DNA of 64,000 nt from Arenimonas maotaiensis. GTDB taxonomy: Bacteria > Pseudomonadota > Gammaproteobacteria > Xanthomonadales > Xanthomonadaceae. The notes beneath the pieces were generated by a model that was not told the origin of the DNA, did not search any database, and saw only the letters and a program-made list of their open reading frames with translations. Within the stretch, counting starts at the first letter, position 1. Every line of letters begins with the position of its first letter. The DNA lies in assembly GCF_014638745.1 (NCBI RefSeq), contig NZ_BMFO01000003.1, forward strand, positions 62,001 through 126,000, written 5' to 3'. Below are positions 63,235 through 64,000 of the stretch, piece by piece. Position numbers and translations under genes: made by a program.

Positions 63235-64000
63235 GCGTCAGCGCCAGCCAACGTTACCGGCGACGCGTGGCCGACGGCCTGATCCAGGACGATCCGGCCC
63301 AGCGCGAAGTCTTGGCCGTTCTGGACGATATCGCCGACGCCCTGCGCCGGGAAACCCGCGCCGGCCTGTTCGGCCTGCGCCTGCGCCCGCCGAAGGCGGT
63401 GAAAGGCCTGTATCTGTGGGGACGGGTCGGCCGCGGCAAGACCCTGCTCACCGAACTGTTCCTGGAAGGCCTGCCCGACGTGCCGCATCAGCGTTGGCAC
63501 TTCCACCGCTTCATGAACCATGTGCACCGCGAGCTGGCCGGCATGCCCGATACCGCCGATACCCTGGCGGTGCTGGCCAAGCGCATCGCCGGCCAATGCC
63601 GTCTGCTGGTGTTGGACGAATTCTTCGTGTCCGACATCGGCGACGCGATGATCCTGTACCGGCTGCTCGACCGCCTGCTGCAGGCCGGCGTCGGCTTCGT
63701 CACCACCTCCAACGTGCCGCCGGACGAGCTGTATTTGAACGGCCTGCAGCGCCAGAGCTTCCTGCCCTGCATCGACCTGATCAAGCGCGCCTGCACCGTG
63801 GCCGAACTGCTCAGCGGCAACGATTACCGCCTGCGCGCGCTGCAGCACGCCGCCACCTATCTGACGCCGGCTTCCGACGCCACCGAGGCCGTGCTGGCCG
63901 GCCAGTTCCGAAGCCTGAGCAGCCAAGCGCCGGCGGCGGCGGAGATCGAAATCAACGGCCGCGACATCCCGGCCCGCGCGCTGGGCGCCGGCGTGGCCTG
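63231..64000 (+). CDS. zapE: Cell division protein ZapE (AFG1-like ATPase), N-terminal part
   Basis: An open frame from the ATG at 63231 to the window end (256 codons visible). Walker A is GRVGRGKT (64-71), followed by HFHRFMNHVHRELAG, the Walker B LLVLDEFFVSDIGDAMIL and TSNVPPDELYLNGLQRQSFL, all typical of ZapE. ZapE binds FtsZ and is needed for division under low oxygen or heat. It overlaps the hydrolase by four bases (ATGA). The C-terminal third is outside the window. Confidence 0.92.
   Translation, partial: MSVSASQRYRRRVADGLIQDDPAQREVLAVLDDIADALRRETRAGLFGLRLRPPKAVKGLYLWGRVGRGKTLLTELFLEGLPDVPHQRWHFHRFMNHVHRELAGMPDTADTLAVLAKRIAGQCRLLVLDEFFVSDIGDAMILYRLLDRLLQAGVGFVTTSNVPPDELYLNGLQRQSFLPCIDLIKRACTVAELLSGNDYRLRALQHAATYLTPASDATEAVLAGQFRSLSSQAPAAAEIEINGRDIPARALGAGVA

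Overview
The window is GC-rich chromosomal DNA from a gammaproteobacterium, most likely of the Lysobacterales (Xanthomonadales). The clues are the gene order around the replication origin (rpmH-rnpA-yidC-mnmE facing dnaA-dnaN-recF-gyrB), a tonB-exbB-exbD-exbD block just after gyrB as in Xanthomonas, a XanB2-type chorismatase, a monomeric NADP isocitrate dehydrogenase, and GTAG-headed REP hairpins like those described in Stenotrophomonas. The placement is inferred from gene content; no species is claimed.

Layout. 1-9.4 kb holds a membrane-protein fragment, ycgL, an exported S9 peptidase, a membrane EAL phosphodiesterase, a chorismatase divergent from hemF, a PII protein divergent from ubiK, and comM. 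9.4-16.1 kb is a sulfide-handling cluster: RND pump, membrane-fusion lipoprotein, DUF2892 protein and sulfide:quinone oxidoreductase on the minus strand, divergent from a BigR/SqrR-type persulfide-sensing ArsR repressor and a rhodanese. 16.1-18.9 kb is a DUF2946 gene plus an OprC/NosA-like copper receptor behind a near-consensus FNR-type site. 19-23 kb is the glyoxylate shunt (aceB-aceA) with a divergent LysR regulator. 23-27.6 kb is a patchy accessory stretch with a RssA-like lipoprotein, DUF3297, a RAYT transposase among its own REP hairpins, a small Cys-rich gene, a DUF4189 remnant fused onto the end of an acyltransferase gene, then arfB and tatD. 27.6-38.2 kb holds hrpB, a serine hydrolase, a pseudouridine synthase, an ABC exporter, an exported methyltransferase-like protein, icd, and a decayed glycosyltransferase.

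38.2-48.3 kb is the origin region: mnmE, yidC, rnpA and rpmH read leftward; dnaA, dnaN, recF and gyrB read rightward. DnaA boxes lie before dnaA and in the AT-rich dnaA-dnaN gap, the best oriC candidate. 48.4-52.2 kb is a TPR protein and the TonB-ExbB-ExbD-ExbD energiser, which would power receptors such as the copper receptor at 16.6 kb. 52.2-64 kb has an LCAT-like lipoprotein, recC-recB-recD on the minus strand with short overlaps, a membrane-anchored cytochrome c, an alpha/beta hydrolase and the start of zapE.

Most of the window is ordinary housekeeping. No CRISPR array, prophage, defence island, rRNA or tRNA was seen. The features most worth a second look are the REP/RAYT set (including a REP copy inside the RAYT reading frame), the sulfide-RND cluster with its AT-rich palindrome, the FNR-like site before the copper receptor operon, several unexplained palindromes or phased repeats (EAL gene, hemF, PII gene, gyrB), and two deletion scars. 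Residue numbers were counted by hand.
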